Made by a program: the position numbers and the translations under genes. Source: Methanomassiliicoccales archaeon PtaB.Bin134 (GTDB lineage: Archaea; Thermoplasmatota; Thermoplasmata; Methanomassiliicoccales; UBA472). Taken from it: DNA of 20,370 nt. Positions 1-7,640 of the stretch are shown piece after piece; the first letter of the stretch is position 1; each line of letters opens with the position of its first letter. The DNA lies in assembly GCA_002067045.1 (NCBI GenBank), contig MVPZ01000130.1, positions 1 to 20,370 of the forward strand, written 5' to 3'. The notes below the pieces were generated by a model. It had not been told where the DNA came from and made no database searches. It saw only the letters and a program-made list of their open reading frames with translations.

Positions 1-73
1 GTTCAGGACCTCATGGACCAAGTGTCAAATCCTAAAACCAGTGAAAATTCGCTCGATCAACTGTCAAATTTAG
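1..73 (+). mobile_element. Possible end of an insertion element or other foreign junction
   Basis: The beta-helix reading frame that starts at 74 meets an in-frame TAG at 71-73, and nothing upstream in any frame continues the N-rich beta-helix pattern. Frame 1 is instead open from the window edge to a TAA at 79-81 and would end in LDQLSNLGL. The stretch holds two near-identical 15-mers at 16-30 and 55-69 (GAYCAASTGTCAAAT). A transposase C-terminus running into a terminal repeat would look like this, but no complete element, inverted-repeat partner or target duplication lies in the window. An assembly junction or ordinary gene decay would also fit. Low certainty. Confidence 0.3.
16..69. repeat. 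Pair of near-direct 15-bp repeats, 39-nt period
   Basis: GACCAAGTGTCAAAT at 16-30 and GATCAACTGTCAAAT at 55-69 differ at two positions and start 39 nt apart, exactly 13 codons. In the open frame both encode DQ(V/L)SN. Two copies are too few to call an array. They could be sub-terminal repeats of a transposable element or a duplicated protein motif. Confidence 0.5.
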
Positions 74-3058
74 GTCTCTAACAACAACTGCGACCAGAAC
101 TCCTATGATCTGGGGATCGGTATCAAAATTGATGGCAGCTATCAGAACAGGATATCTAACAACTCCTGCTCGTATAATTCAGTAGGGATCAACGGCATCT
201 ATTCCGATGAGAACGAGATCATCGGTAACAACTGTAGCGACAATATTCAGTGCGGGATCAATTTCTATTTGGGTAGTTCTGATAACGTGATCTCCCACAA
301 CATCTGCAACAGCAATCAGTACGGTATGTGGCTGAGCGCAGTGGTGGACTCCGCCGTCCTAAACAACACCTGCAACGACAACCTGCATGTCGGCATCTTC
401 ATCGAGTATCGCAGCAAGAACAACCTGATCTCCAACAACACCATCATCAACAATGGATACGTTCTGCTCGTCCCTGGATACCCGAACAATGGTGCGGGGA
501 ACGGACTGGTCATAGACGGTAGCGGTGAATACAACAGCTGCGACGGGAACACCATCTCCAACAACACCATAGAAGGCAGCAACTTCTACGGGATCAGGAT
601 ACTTTCCTCCTCTGGCAACCTGATGTTCGGGAACATTCTTCGCGGGAACAACAACACCACTCCAGCTTTCGATCAAATGTGGGTACAGGCCTACGATGAC
701 GGGTCCAACCTCTGGAATGCCACTGGTCATGGCAACCTGTGGGGCGACTGGGCCTCTCCCGACGCCAACGGCGACGGCATCGTGGACGAGGAGTATCTGA
801 TCGATGGCGGGACGAACAAGGACCTCCTGCCCCTGGCCGTGAGCATGTCCATACTATCTCCGGCGGACGGTGTGGTCACCGGGGATGCGAACATGGGCAT
901 TTCCGGGATCGCCGTCAGCTACTTCGGCGTGGCCCAGGTGACCTGGTATAATGCGGCCACTGATGGTTCCGGAACGTGCAGCGGAGCCGAGGACTGGAAC
1001 GCCACGATCGCACTGGCCGAGGGCGAGAACCAGATAACGGTCACCATGACCGACCTCTCCGGCAACCAGGCCAACACCACCATCACACTGGTCCTGGACG
1101 CTACCCCTCCGGCCCTGGAGATAACCTCCCCGGCCGAAGGGGCGATCACAGGAAGCTCGGTGACGGTCACATGGACCGGAAGCGATGACGGTTCAGGCAT
1201 CTCCCACTACAACATTAGCGTTGATGGCGGGGCCTGGATGACCGTCACCAGCCCGTACGCCATAAATGCTCTGGTCCAGGGAGGCCATGTCATAGTGGTC
1301 AGGGCTTTCGACCTGGTCGGGAATGTTGCCATCGCGACAGTGAACATCACCGTTGACGCCACTGCCCCGAACGTGGAGATACTTACCCCGGCGAATGGAT
1401 ACCTGAACACCACGGGAAGCATAACCATCACCTGGACCGGGAACGACACCGGTTCCGGGATCGATCACTACGAGGTCAGCTGGGAGGGGATGACCCCGGT
1501 CAGCGTGTCCAACGCCACCTTCACATACACGTTCAACGACCTCAGTGATGGGCCGCATGTGATAACGGTGGTCGCCGTGGACAAGGCCGGTCTGACATCC
1601 CAGGACCAGGTGGGCTTGGTCGTCGACTCCGGTGCGCCCTCCCTGGCCATCACCTCCCCGGCCCCAGGCTCCTTCCTGAACAGCGGATCGGTCAACATCG
1701 CCTGGGCCGCGGAGGACGCCGGTGTGGGCATAGCCAACTTCACCATCAGCAGGGATGGAGGTGCCGCGGTCATACTGGATGCCGATGTGAGGAGCTATCA
1801 ATTCAGCGGCCTTTCTGAAGGCGTGCACACGGTCTACATCACCGCAACGGACCTGCTCGGGAACTCCGTGCAGGTCAACCGGACATTCACCGTGGACACG
1901 GTGGCCCCCACACTGATTATTGAGGGCCCGGAGGACGGCTCCTACCTCAATGACACCACGGTGACCGTGAGGTGGAGCAGCTATGATTCGTATCCCGGTC
2001 AGGCCATGGTGAGCCTGGACAATGGTTCATGGGCGGTGGCCAACGGCAGCGAGTTCATGCTCACCGCACTGGTTGGGGGCACGCACACCATAAGGGTGAA
2101 CGTGACCGACCAGGCAGGCAACCACAACGAATCCTCTGTACGGTTCACAGTGGATCTCGATCCTCCGACCGTGGCGTTAATTTCCCCGACGGAAGGATCG
2201 TACTCCACCAGCAACACCACCTTCGTCGAATGGCTGGCCGAGGATGCCGGCTCCGGCATCGCCCTGGTGCAGATCAGCCTGGACGGGGTGAACTGGACCA
2301 CCGCCTGGAGCGGGAGCTACCTCACCCCGGTGCTGGACGAGGGTCCGGCGACCTTCCACGTGCGGGCCACCGACCTGGCCGGTAACGCGGCCACCGCCAT
2401 GGTCAACTTCACCGTGGACAGCGTGGCCCCCACGGCCTCGGTCTCCCCGACGGGGGCCTGGGTGAGGGCGGACGCCCTGGTGGTGGTGACCTTCTCCGAG
2501 CAGATGAACGTCAGTTCGGTGGACCTGACCATAGTGGGCATCACTGGCTCGGTGGCCTGGAACGGGACCACGGCCACCTTCCGGCACCTCGCTCCGCTTA
2601 TGTACGGACGTACGTACACGGTGAACGTCACCGGCACGGACCTGGCCGGAAATCCCATAGAGCTCAGCTGGAGCTTCACCACCGAGGACTACACCACCTT
2701 CACCGGCAGGGTGAGGAGCGCCGAGGGGAACAACCTGCAGGGGGTAAGGGTGACCATCAGCAACGGGACGGTGTCCGAATCCCAGCTCACCGGGACCGAC
2801 GGCAGGTTCACATTCGGCTTCGCCGGGAACGTCTCCGGAACGTTCACCATAACCCTGGAGAAGGACGGCTACCTGGACCTGGTCCTGGGCAACCTGACAT
2901 TCACCCAGGGTGCCACGAACGACCTGGGCCCCTCCACCTTGGAGGCGGATGAGGATGAGGCGGGCGGAGACGGCGGCATCATGCTGTACGCGGTCATAGC
3001 CATCATCGCGCTGGCCGCGGTGGGCGTGGCGGCCTATTTCTTCCTGAAGAAGAAGTAG
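74..3058 (+). CDS. 5'-truncated modular cell-surface protein (NosD-like beta-helix, Ig-like modules, C-terminal membrane anchor)
   Basis: The open frame begins right after an in-frame stop at 71-73. The only in-frame start-like codon nearby is a TTG at 269 (929 aa from there), but codons 74-268 already read as good beta-helix repeat (SNN-C motifs), so the true N-terminus and signal peptide are missing. Order: parallel beta-helix repeats of the NosD/CASH type to about nt 700; the typical NosD end motif with DANGDGIVDEEY at about 761; six Ig-like modules at 854-2433; an SbsA-type Ig module with VTFSEQMN; a carboxypeptidase-regulatory-like module (TFTGRVRSAEGNNLQGVRV); an acidic linker; and a membrane helix ending FFLKKK. 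Many N-X-S/T sequons suit an extracellular glycoprotein held in the membrane by its C-terminus. The 5' part is visibly more AT-rich than the Ig part. Its ligand is unknown, and it may be a pseudogene. Confidence 0.85.
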   Translation, partial: VSNNNCDQNSYDLGIGIKIDGSYQNRISNNSCSYNSVGINGIYSDENEIIGNNCSDNIQCGINFYLGSSDNVISHNICNSNQYGMWLSAVVDSAVLNNTCNDNLHVGIFIEYRSKNNLISNNTIINNGYVLLVPGYPNNGAGNGLVIDGSGEYNSCDGNTISNNTIEGSNFYGIRILSSSGNLMFGNILRGNNNTTPAFDQMWVQAYDDGSNLWNATGHGNLWGDWASPDANGDGIVDEEYLIDGGTNKDLLPLAVSMSILSPADGVVTGDANMGISGIAVSYFGVAQVTWYNAATDGSGTCSGAEDWNATIALAEGENQITVTMTDLSGNQANTTITLVLDATPPALEITSPAEGAITGSSVTVTWTGSDDGSGISHYNISVDGGAWMTVTSPYAINALVQGGHVIVVRAFDLVGNVAIATVNITVDATAPNVEILTPANGYLNTTGSITITWTGNDTGSGIDHYEVSWEGMTPVSVSNATFTYTFNDLSDGPHVITVVAVDKAGLTSQDQVGLVVDSGAPSLAITSPAPGSFLNSGSVNIAWAAEDAGVGIANFTISRDGGAAVILDADVRSYQFSGLSEGVHTVYITATDLLGNSVQVNRTFTVDTVAPTLIIEGPEDGSYLNDTTVTVRWSSYDSYPGQAMVSLDNGSWAVANGSEFMLTALVGGTHTIRVNVTDQAGNHNESSVRFTVDLDPPTVALISPTEGSYSTSNTTFVEWLAEDAGSGIALVQISLDGVNWTTAWSGSYLTPVLDEGPATFHVRATDLAGNAATAMVNFTVDSVAPTASVSPTGAWVRADALVVVTFSEQMNVSSVDLTIVGITGSVAWNGTTATFRHLAPLMYGRTYTVNVTGTDLAGNPIELSWSFTTEDYTTFTGRVRSAEGNNLQGVRVTISNGTVSESQLTGTDGRFTFGFAGNVSGTFTITLEKDGYLDLVLGNLTFTQGATNDLGPSTLEADEDEAGGDGGIMLYAVIAIIALAAVGVAAYFFLKKK
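854..2433 (+). repeat. Six tandem Ig-like modules inside the surface protein gene
   Basis: Modules begin near 854, 1117, 1369, 1640, 1909 and 2167, a period of roughly 250-270 nt (about 84-90 residues). Each opens with a pattern like (L/I)xI.SPA.G, has a central W or V strand plus a D.GSGI-like turn, then a HxxxVxATDxxGN strand, and closes with xxVDxxAP. The copies have diverged at DNA level, so the repeat is best seen in translation. This is the usual stalk arrangement of archaeal and bacterial adhesin-like surface proteins. Confidence 0.85.
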
Positions 3059-3103
3059 GTACCCATGGAAAGGGTTATTCGCCCTTCCCTCCCTCTACCA
3101 CCC

Positions 3104-4060
3104 ATGGTCCGGCTGAGGGACACGGGGGAGAAGCTCGCGGTGCGGGAGATCACGGGCATGATCAGCCCATCCGCCGCCCTGGGCCCCGGGGACGATGCCG
3201 CGGCGGTGCGGCTGGGGGACCGCTTCCTGGTGGCCAGCACGGACATGCTCTGGGAGGGCACGCACTTCCATCCCCGGATGAGCTGGTGGCAGAAGGGGTG
3301 GATGGCCGCGGCGGTGAACCTCAGCGACATGGCGGCCATGGGGGCCCAGCCGATAGGCTTGCTGCTGGCCATGGGGCTGTCCCCGGAGCTGGAGATGGAC
3401 CAGGTCAGGGATATGGTGCAGGGGGCCGCGGACTGCTGCGACGTTCACAGCACCGAATATCTGGGCGGGGACACCAAGGAATGCCCGCAGCTGGTGCTCA
3501 CCGGCACCTCCCTGGGCCTGGCCCCCCTGGACGGTCTCCTGCGCCGCAAGGGCGCCCGGCCCGGGGACCTGCTTATGATGACCGGGACCGCCGGGCTGGC
3601 CGCCGCCGGCCTTCTGGCCCTGGAGAAGGAGATCGAGAGCCCCGCGGCGGTGAAGGCCCTATTCGAGCCCCGGCCCCGGGTGAAGGAAGGAACGCTGCTC
3701 TCCTCCAGCGGGGCGGTGACCTCCTGTTTGGACACCTCGGACGGACTTTCTATGTCGTTGCACGAGCTGGGCCTGGCTGGCGGGGTCGGCTTCAGGGTCG
3801 AGGCGGTCCCCTTGGACCCGGAGGTCGAGCGCATAGCCTCGTTGGCCGGAACGGACCCTATGGATATCGCCTTGCACGGCGGAGGCGACTACCAGCTGCT
3901 GTTCACCGTCCGCCCAGAGGGCCTGGGAACAGTGCTCGCGCTGCTGGGCGCTGATGCCGCGGTCATCGGGGCCTGCGTGCCCGGAGCAGGCAATACCCTT
4001 AAGCGGGACGGAGGGGATGAGATACTGGAGCCGAAGGGATATGAGCACTTCCGGCGCTGA
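3104..4060 (+). CDS. thiL: Thiamine-monophosphate kinase ThiL
   Basis: ThiL phosphorylates thiamine monophosphate with ATP to thiamine diphosphate in the cytosol, the last step of cofactor synthesis. From the ATG at 3104 the protein is 318 aa, normal for the family. Visible motifs are GPGDDAA (27-33, Mg/ATP), STDMLWEGTHF (from 45), VNLSDMAAMGAQP (71-83), GGDT (121-124), LDTSDGL (209-215) and GGGDYQLLF (259-267). The last replaces the common GEDYELL, a mild variation. An in-frame ATG at 3065 would add 13 residues (MERVIRPSLPLPP) unlike the family, so 3104 is preferred. Its 3' end overlaps the next gene by 20 nt, indicating co-transcription. Confidence 0.93.
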   Translation: MVRLRDTGEKLAVREITGMISPSAALGPGDDAAAVRLGDRFLVASTDMLWEGTHFHPRMSWWQKGWMAAAVNLSDMAAMGAQPIGLLLAMGLSPELEMDQVRDMVQGAADCCDVHSTEYLGGDTKECPQLVLTGTSLGLAPLDGLLRRKGARPGDLLMMTGTAGLAAAGLLALEKEIESPAAVKALFEPRPRVKEGTLLSSSGAVTSCLDTSDGLSMSLHELGLAGGVGFRVEAVPLDPEVERIASLAGTDPMDIALHGGGDYQLLFTVRPEGLGTVLALLGADAAVIGACVPGAGNTLKRDGGDEILEPKGYEHFRR

Positions 4061-5063
4061 TCTGAAGGAAGCATCATTCTGGGAGAGGGAGGGGGACGCG
4101 ATACGCTGCTCCCTGTGCCCCCATTCCTGTCTGGTCGGGGAGGGCAAGAGGGGGATATGCCGCGTGCGGGGCAACATCGGCGGTCGAATGTACGCGCTGA
4201 GCTACGGCAAGGTCACCTCCGTGCACCTGGATCCCATGGAGAAGAAGCCGCTGTTCCACTTCAAGCCGGGAAGGCCGGTGCTCTCCATCGGAGGGGCCAG
4301 CTGCAACCTTCGCTGCCAGCACTGCCAGAACTTCGGCATTGCCCAGGTAGGCCTGGAGGAGTTCCCCGTCCGCGACGTCCGGCCGGAGGAGGTGCCCGCT
4401 CTGTGCCGGCGCTCCGGCTCCGGGGGAGTGGCCTGGACCTACAACGAGCCTACCATATGGTACGAGTACATGATGGACGCCAGCCGCCTGTGCAAGGCCG
4501 AGGGGCTTTTCACCGTGAGCGTGACAAACGGCTACATCCAGGAGGCCCCGCTTCGCAGCATGAAGGGGGTCATCGACGCCATGAACATCGACGTGAAAGG
4601 CTTCTCGGAGAGATTCTACGGGGAGGTGTGCAAGGGCCGGCTGGCTCCTGTGCTCAGGGCCTGCGAGCTGGCCAAGGGGCTGGGGGTACACGTGGAGCTG
4701 ACCTATCTCATAATACCCAAGCACAACGACGGTCAGGAGGAGGTCGCCGGTTTCTGCCGATGGGTGCGGGACAGCCTGGGCATCGACACTCCGGTGCACT
4801 TCTCGCGCTTCCATCCCGACTACCGCATGGAGGATGTCCCGGCCACCCCCCGATCCACCATGGACATGGCCTATAGGGAGGGGAAGGCCAACGGGCTGGA
4901 GCACGTGTACGTGGGGAACATATCCACGGAGAGGGGGGAGAACACCTACTGTCCTGGATGCGGTTCCCTGCTCATCCGCCGCTCGGGCTTCCAGGCCGAG
5001 ATGGCAGGGGTGCTCGACGGGAGATGCTCGAAGTGCGGACGGGACCCTGGCATCATCTGGTGA
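4041..5063 (+). CDS. amrS: AmmeMemoRadiSam system radical SAM protein
   Basis: A 340-aa radical SAM protein of the pyruvate-formate-lyase-activase-like group, conserved with Memo and AMMECR1 proteins in archaea and bacteria; as far as I know its reaction is not established. The cluster motif is CNLRCQHC (Cys88, 92, 95). An N-terminal Cys set (23, 26, 30, 40; CSLCPHSC then GIC) and a C-terminal CPGC/CSKC zinc-ribbon-like pair (304, 307, 329, 332) are typical of this family. The ATG at 4041 lies inside the end of thiL; upstream in-frame starts would read through thiL and lack family similarity. Memo and AMMECR1 partners are not in this window. The gene ends 4 nt from the convergent A24 peptidase gene. 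Confidence 0.9.
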   Translation: MSTSGADLKEASFWEREGDAIRCSLCPHSCLVGEGKRGICRVRGNIGGRMYALSYGKVTSVHLDPMEKKPLFHFKPGRPVLSIGGASCNLRCQHCQNFGIAQVGLEEFPVRDVRPEEVPALCRRSGSGGVAWTYNEPTIWYEYMMDASRLCKAEGLFTVSVTNGYIQEAPLRSMKGVIDAMNIDVKGFSERFYGEVCKGRLAPVLRACELAKGLGVHVELTYLIIPKHNDGQEEVAGFCRWVRDSLGIDTPVHFSRFHPDYRMEDVPATPRSTMDMAYREGKANGLEHVYVGNISTERGENTYCPGCGSLLIRRSGFQAEMAGVLDGRCSKCGRDPGIIW

Positions 5064-5067
5064 TCGG

Positions 5068-5949
5068 TCACGCGCCCATGAGGTAGAGCAGCAGGTTCCC
5101 GGCCAGCAAGGAGAATGGCAGGGCCAAGGTCAGGGGGATCAGGAAGGGCACCTTGGGGGTGACCCAGGGGCGCAGCACGCCAGCGGCCCTCAGCCCCTCC
5201 CAGTCCGTCTCATCGTCCGAGCGAGGGAACAGGGAGGTCCTCAGCCGTCCGTCATCAACCCTCTCCATGGGCCAAACCTGCTTCCCTCGGGCCTCCTCCA
5301 GGTCCATGCGCACCCCGAAGAGCATGAGGGGGAACCGCAGGTCCCTGCGTCCCAGGTTCAGGATGAGCATGCCCAGGGGCACCAACAGGGTCAGTATGGC
5401 CCCGTTGAAGAGCACCAGCACCGGGAAGGGCAGCACGGTCAGCGCCGCCGGGTCGTTAAGGGACAGCAGGGGGAGTCCCGGCAGCGACGGGTACAACGGG
5501 AACACCAGGGAGAGGGCGATCAGGGCCTTGGCGTCCGCCCCTCCCTTTATCACGTCCAGCTGGTACAGTATGAAGAACAGCAGGATGAGCAGGGGAACGC
5601 TGACCATGGTCCAGTAGCGCCCCTCACCGAAATGCTCCAGGCTGAGGTATGCATACCCTACAACGGTCGCTGCGTACAGCACCAGGGGCAGGGGGTTGAT
5701 GCCGTCCTCAAAAATGCCCGGGCGGTCCCACAGCAGGTCCAGGAAGACCAGGGTGATGAGCCCCAGGCATACCATATAGATCCAGGGGGCGCCCTCCTGC
5801 CAGAGCTGAACGCCCATCAGCAGCGACCCACCGATGCCCAGAAGGTACCAATGACCGTCCCCGGCAGTGCGGGTACGCCAATCGGAGATGGAGGCGGCCA
5901 TCATCACCGCGAAGGCCAATATTAACCTGGCCCAGGTCAGCTCTTCCAT
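5068..5949 (-). CDS. A24 family (prepilin/preflagellin-type) aspartyl peptidase
   Basis: An intramembrane aspartyl protease that removes class III signal peptides from archaeal pilins and archaellins. The 293-aa protein begins with a membrane helix leading into SISDWRTR, with Asp23 in the first catalytic position, and has KGGADAKAL with Asp139 as the GxxD-type second aspartate. At least six hydrophobic segments are visible, including a final one at the C-terminus. A soluble loop of about 60 residues (RFPLMLF through VTPKVPF) precedes the last helix, as in archaeal A24 proteins with a C-terminal extension. No pilin, archaellin or secretion ATPase gene is nearby, so the substrate cannot be told. 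It is transcribed divergently from the MscS gene. Confidence 0.88.
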   Translation of the reverse strand: MEELTWARLILAFAVMMAASISDWRTRTAGDGHWYLLGIGGSLLMGVQLWQEGAPWIYMVCLGLITLVFLDLLWDRPGIFEDGINPLPLVLYAATVVGYAYLSLEHFGEGRYWTMVSVPLLILLFFILYQLDVIKGGADAKALIALSLVFPLYPSLPGLPLLSLNDPAALTVLPFPVLVLFNGAILTLLVPLGMLILNLGRRDLRFPLMLFGVRMDLEEARGKQVWPMERVDDGRLRTSLFPRSDDETDWEGLRAAGVLRPWVTPKVPFLIPLTLALPFSLLAGNLLLYLMGA

Positions 5950-5966
5950 GCCTCGCGCATGGACGA

Positions 5967-5982
5967 ATGACGATTAATGGTT
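5967..5982 (-). promoter_or_regulatory. Candidate TATA element for the A24 peptidase gene
   Basis: On the minus strand the AT stretch CCATTAATCG is centred about 26 nt upstream of the ATG at 5949. This is the spacing of an archaeal TATA box with transcription starting at or near the start codon (leaderless). No Shine-Dalgarno sequence is visible in the short leader, which agrees. Based on position and composition only. Confidence 0.4.
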
Positions 5983-5994
5983 TGCCACCACCTT

Positions 5995-6014
5995 TCAAGA
6001 AATCCTAAATAGGA
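5995..6014 (+). promoter_or_regulatory. Candidate TATA/BRE element for the MscS gene
   Basis: AAGAAATCCTAAATAGGACG lies about 35-45 nt before the ATG at 6045. CCTAAATAGG is nearly self-complementary, so it could in principle serve either strand of this divergent 95-nt intergenic region. A purine-rich GGGAAGAGG just before 6045 may be a weak ribosome binding site. Confidence 0.4.
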
Positions 6015-6044
6015 CGAAGTTTCTCGCCCGCCCGGGAAGAGGAC

Positions 6045-7592
6045 ATGTCGACCGGTATCCGGCCTGCGGGACGAATCGCCCTGTTGCTCATATGCCTCAT
6101 GGTATTGGCGACAGCGCTAGTGCCTAGCGCCTCGGCCGGCCCCGTCAACGCCTTCTCGGTGGGCGGCGATCTGTTGGAGACAAGCGCCGGTGAGCCTGCC
6201 ACGTTCGAATGGATTCTGTACAACAACGACAGCGCGCCCTTCGTCATCACCCCCTCCTGTGACCCCATGGCCAACGGAGATTATTCGGTTTCCTTCGAGC
6301 AAAGCTCCATCACCCTCTTTCCCGGGGAGTCCAAACCCATACTGATGATCGTATCCACGGTCCGGGAGATGGATGCCCGCACGCTCTCTTTCCAGGTGAC
6401 CTTCACCATCGTCCAGATGAACGCCCAGGGGAACGTGTTCACCCTGAACGACACCGTTCAGCTCAAGGTCCTGGCGGTGTTCGGGGCCACGGCCGGGGAC
6501 AACAAGATACTGGGCATCTGGGACAACAACATGCCCTCTCCCCTGGACGGCAATGTCGGGGCCTTCGCGGTGAGCGTGGGCATCTGGGCCCTGGTGGCGC
6601 TCTTCATAATACTGATCGCGGGGCCCATCGTGCATTCCATGACCTCCAAGACCGCCACGGAGCTGGATGACATCCTGTTGAAGGTGGTCAAGGGGCCGGT
6701 GCTCCTGCTCATGGTCCTCTACGGGGCGATCAGCTCCCTGGAGATCCTGAACCTTAGCCGCGAGGTCATCGTGAACCTGGAGCTGACCTATTCCGTGGGG
6801 TTCGTGCTGGTCATGGCCTGGCTCATCTACAGGATCTATGACGGGGTCATCGTCTATTACGGGCACAAGCTGGCCGAGAAGACCGACTCCGAGGTGGACG
6901 ACGTGCTGGTCCCCCTGCTGGAGAAGCTGGGCATGATAATCATCCCCACCGTGGCCTTCGCGGTCATCCTGAGCATATTCGGCTACAACCTGACGGTGGT
7001 GCTGGCCGGGCTGGGGTTCATGGGCATAGTCATCGGTTACGCCGCGCAGGCCACCCTGGCCAACTTCTTCGCAGGCCTGCAGATGATGTTCGACCGCCCC
7101 TTCAAGATTAAGGACCTGCTGAGGCTGGACAACGGGGACATATGCGAGGTGCGCAAGATCGGCATGCGCTCCACCACCCTGTACAACACCTTCACCCACG
7201 AGCTGGTCATGGTGCCCAACAACGACATCGCCAACAAGAAGATAGTCAACATGGTGCTGCCGGACCGCAAGCTGAAGATCGCAGTGGGCGTGGGGGTGGC
7301 CTACGGGAGCGATGTGGCCCAGGTCATAAGGATCATGCAGGAGGCGGCGGCCTCCCTGCCCGAGGTGATAACGGACGACAGGCACCAGACCGCGGTGCGC
7401 TTCAGCGATTTCGCCGACTCGTCCTTGAACTTCACCGCCTTCATATGGGTCAAGGACCTGGACCTGCAGTTCAAGGTGGCCTCCGACTACCGCACCGAGC
7501 TGCTCAGGAGGTTCAACGAGGCCAATATCGAGATCCCCTTCCCCCAGTCCGTGGTGTGGCTGAAGGACCTGAGCAAGGCCGAGGAGCAGTAG
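6045..7592 (+). CDS. MscS-family mechanosensitive channel with secreted beta-rich N-terminal domain
   Basis: A 515-aa small-conductance mechanosensitive channel homologue that would release solutes on osmotic downshift. Residues 1-31 form a signal peptide (IALLLICLMVLATALVPSASA). Residues 32-146 are a polar, beta-rich domain resembling Ig/FixG-like folds (FEWILYNNDSAPFVI, LFPGESKPI), predicted outside the cell. Membrane helices follow near 171-196, 216-236, 247-266 and 293-313, then the pore helix with the MscS pattern GLGFMGIVIGYAAQATLANFFAG (about 322-344) and the beta domain (FDRPFKIKD, MRSTTLYNTFTHELVMVPNN), ending in the C-terminal alpha/beta domain. The membrane and cytoplasmic parts are typical; the ectodomain is the unusual part. 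The gene stands alone between a divergent promoter and a new transcription unit. Confidence 0.9.
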   Translation: MSTGIRPAGRIALLLICLMVLATALVPSASAGPVNAFSVGGDLLETSAGEPATFEWILYNNDSAPFVITPSCDPMANGDYSVSFEQSSITLFPGESKPILMIVSTVREMDARTLSFQVTFTIVQMNAQGNVFTLNDTVQLKVLAVFGATAGDNKILGIWDNNMPSPLDGNVGAFAVSVGIWALVALFIILIAGPIVHSMTSKTATELDDILLKVVKGPVLLLMVLYGAISSLEILNLSREVIVNLELTYSVGFVLVMAWLIYRIYDGVIVYYGHKLAEKTDSEVDDVLVPLLEKLGMIIIPTVAFAVILSIFGYNLTVVLAGLGFMGIVIGYAAQATLANFFAGLQMMFDRPFKIKDLLRLDNGDICEVRKIGMRSTTLYNTFTHELVMVPNNDIANKKIVNMVLPDRKLKIAVGVGVAYGSDVAQVIRIMQEAAASLPEVITDDRHQTAVRFSDFADSSLNFTAFIWVKDLDLQFKVASDYRTELLRRFNEANIEIPFPQSVVWLKDLSKAEEQ

Positions 7593-7600
7593 GACGGTCA

Positions 7601-7616
7601 AAAGGCATATGCCCTC
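7601..7616 (+). promoter_or_regulatory. Candidate promoter element with GGCATATGCC palindrome
   Basis: The 48-nt gap between the MscS stop and the nitroreductase start contains AAAGGCATATGCC, whose last ten bases (7604-7613) are a perfect palindrome. It is centred about 32 nt before the ATG at 7641, so it could be a GC-flanked TATA-like box or a small operator. Weak evidence. Confidence 0.25.
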
Positions 7617-7640
7617 CCCCGTCAATCTCATACCGGTGAG

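Noticed and set aside
1..260. CRISPR array from the repeated SNN-C coding units and the TGTCAAAT pair
   Set aside because: The repeats are protein-level beta-helix repeats with variable DNA, and the 15-mer occurs only twice with a 24-nt interval; no regular repeat-spacer pattern exists.
761..796. Dockerin or EF-hand calcium module (DANGDGIVDEEY)
   Set aside because: The motif with its surroundings (GNLWGDW before it, LIDGGTNKD after it) is the usual closing segment of NosD-type beta-helix proteins; no second dockerin repeat is present.
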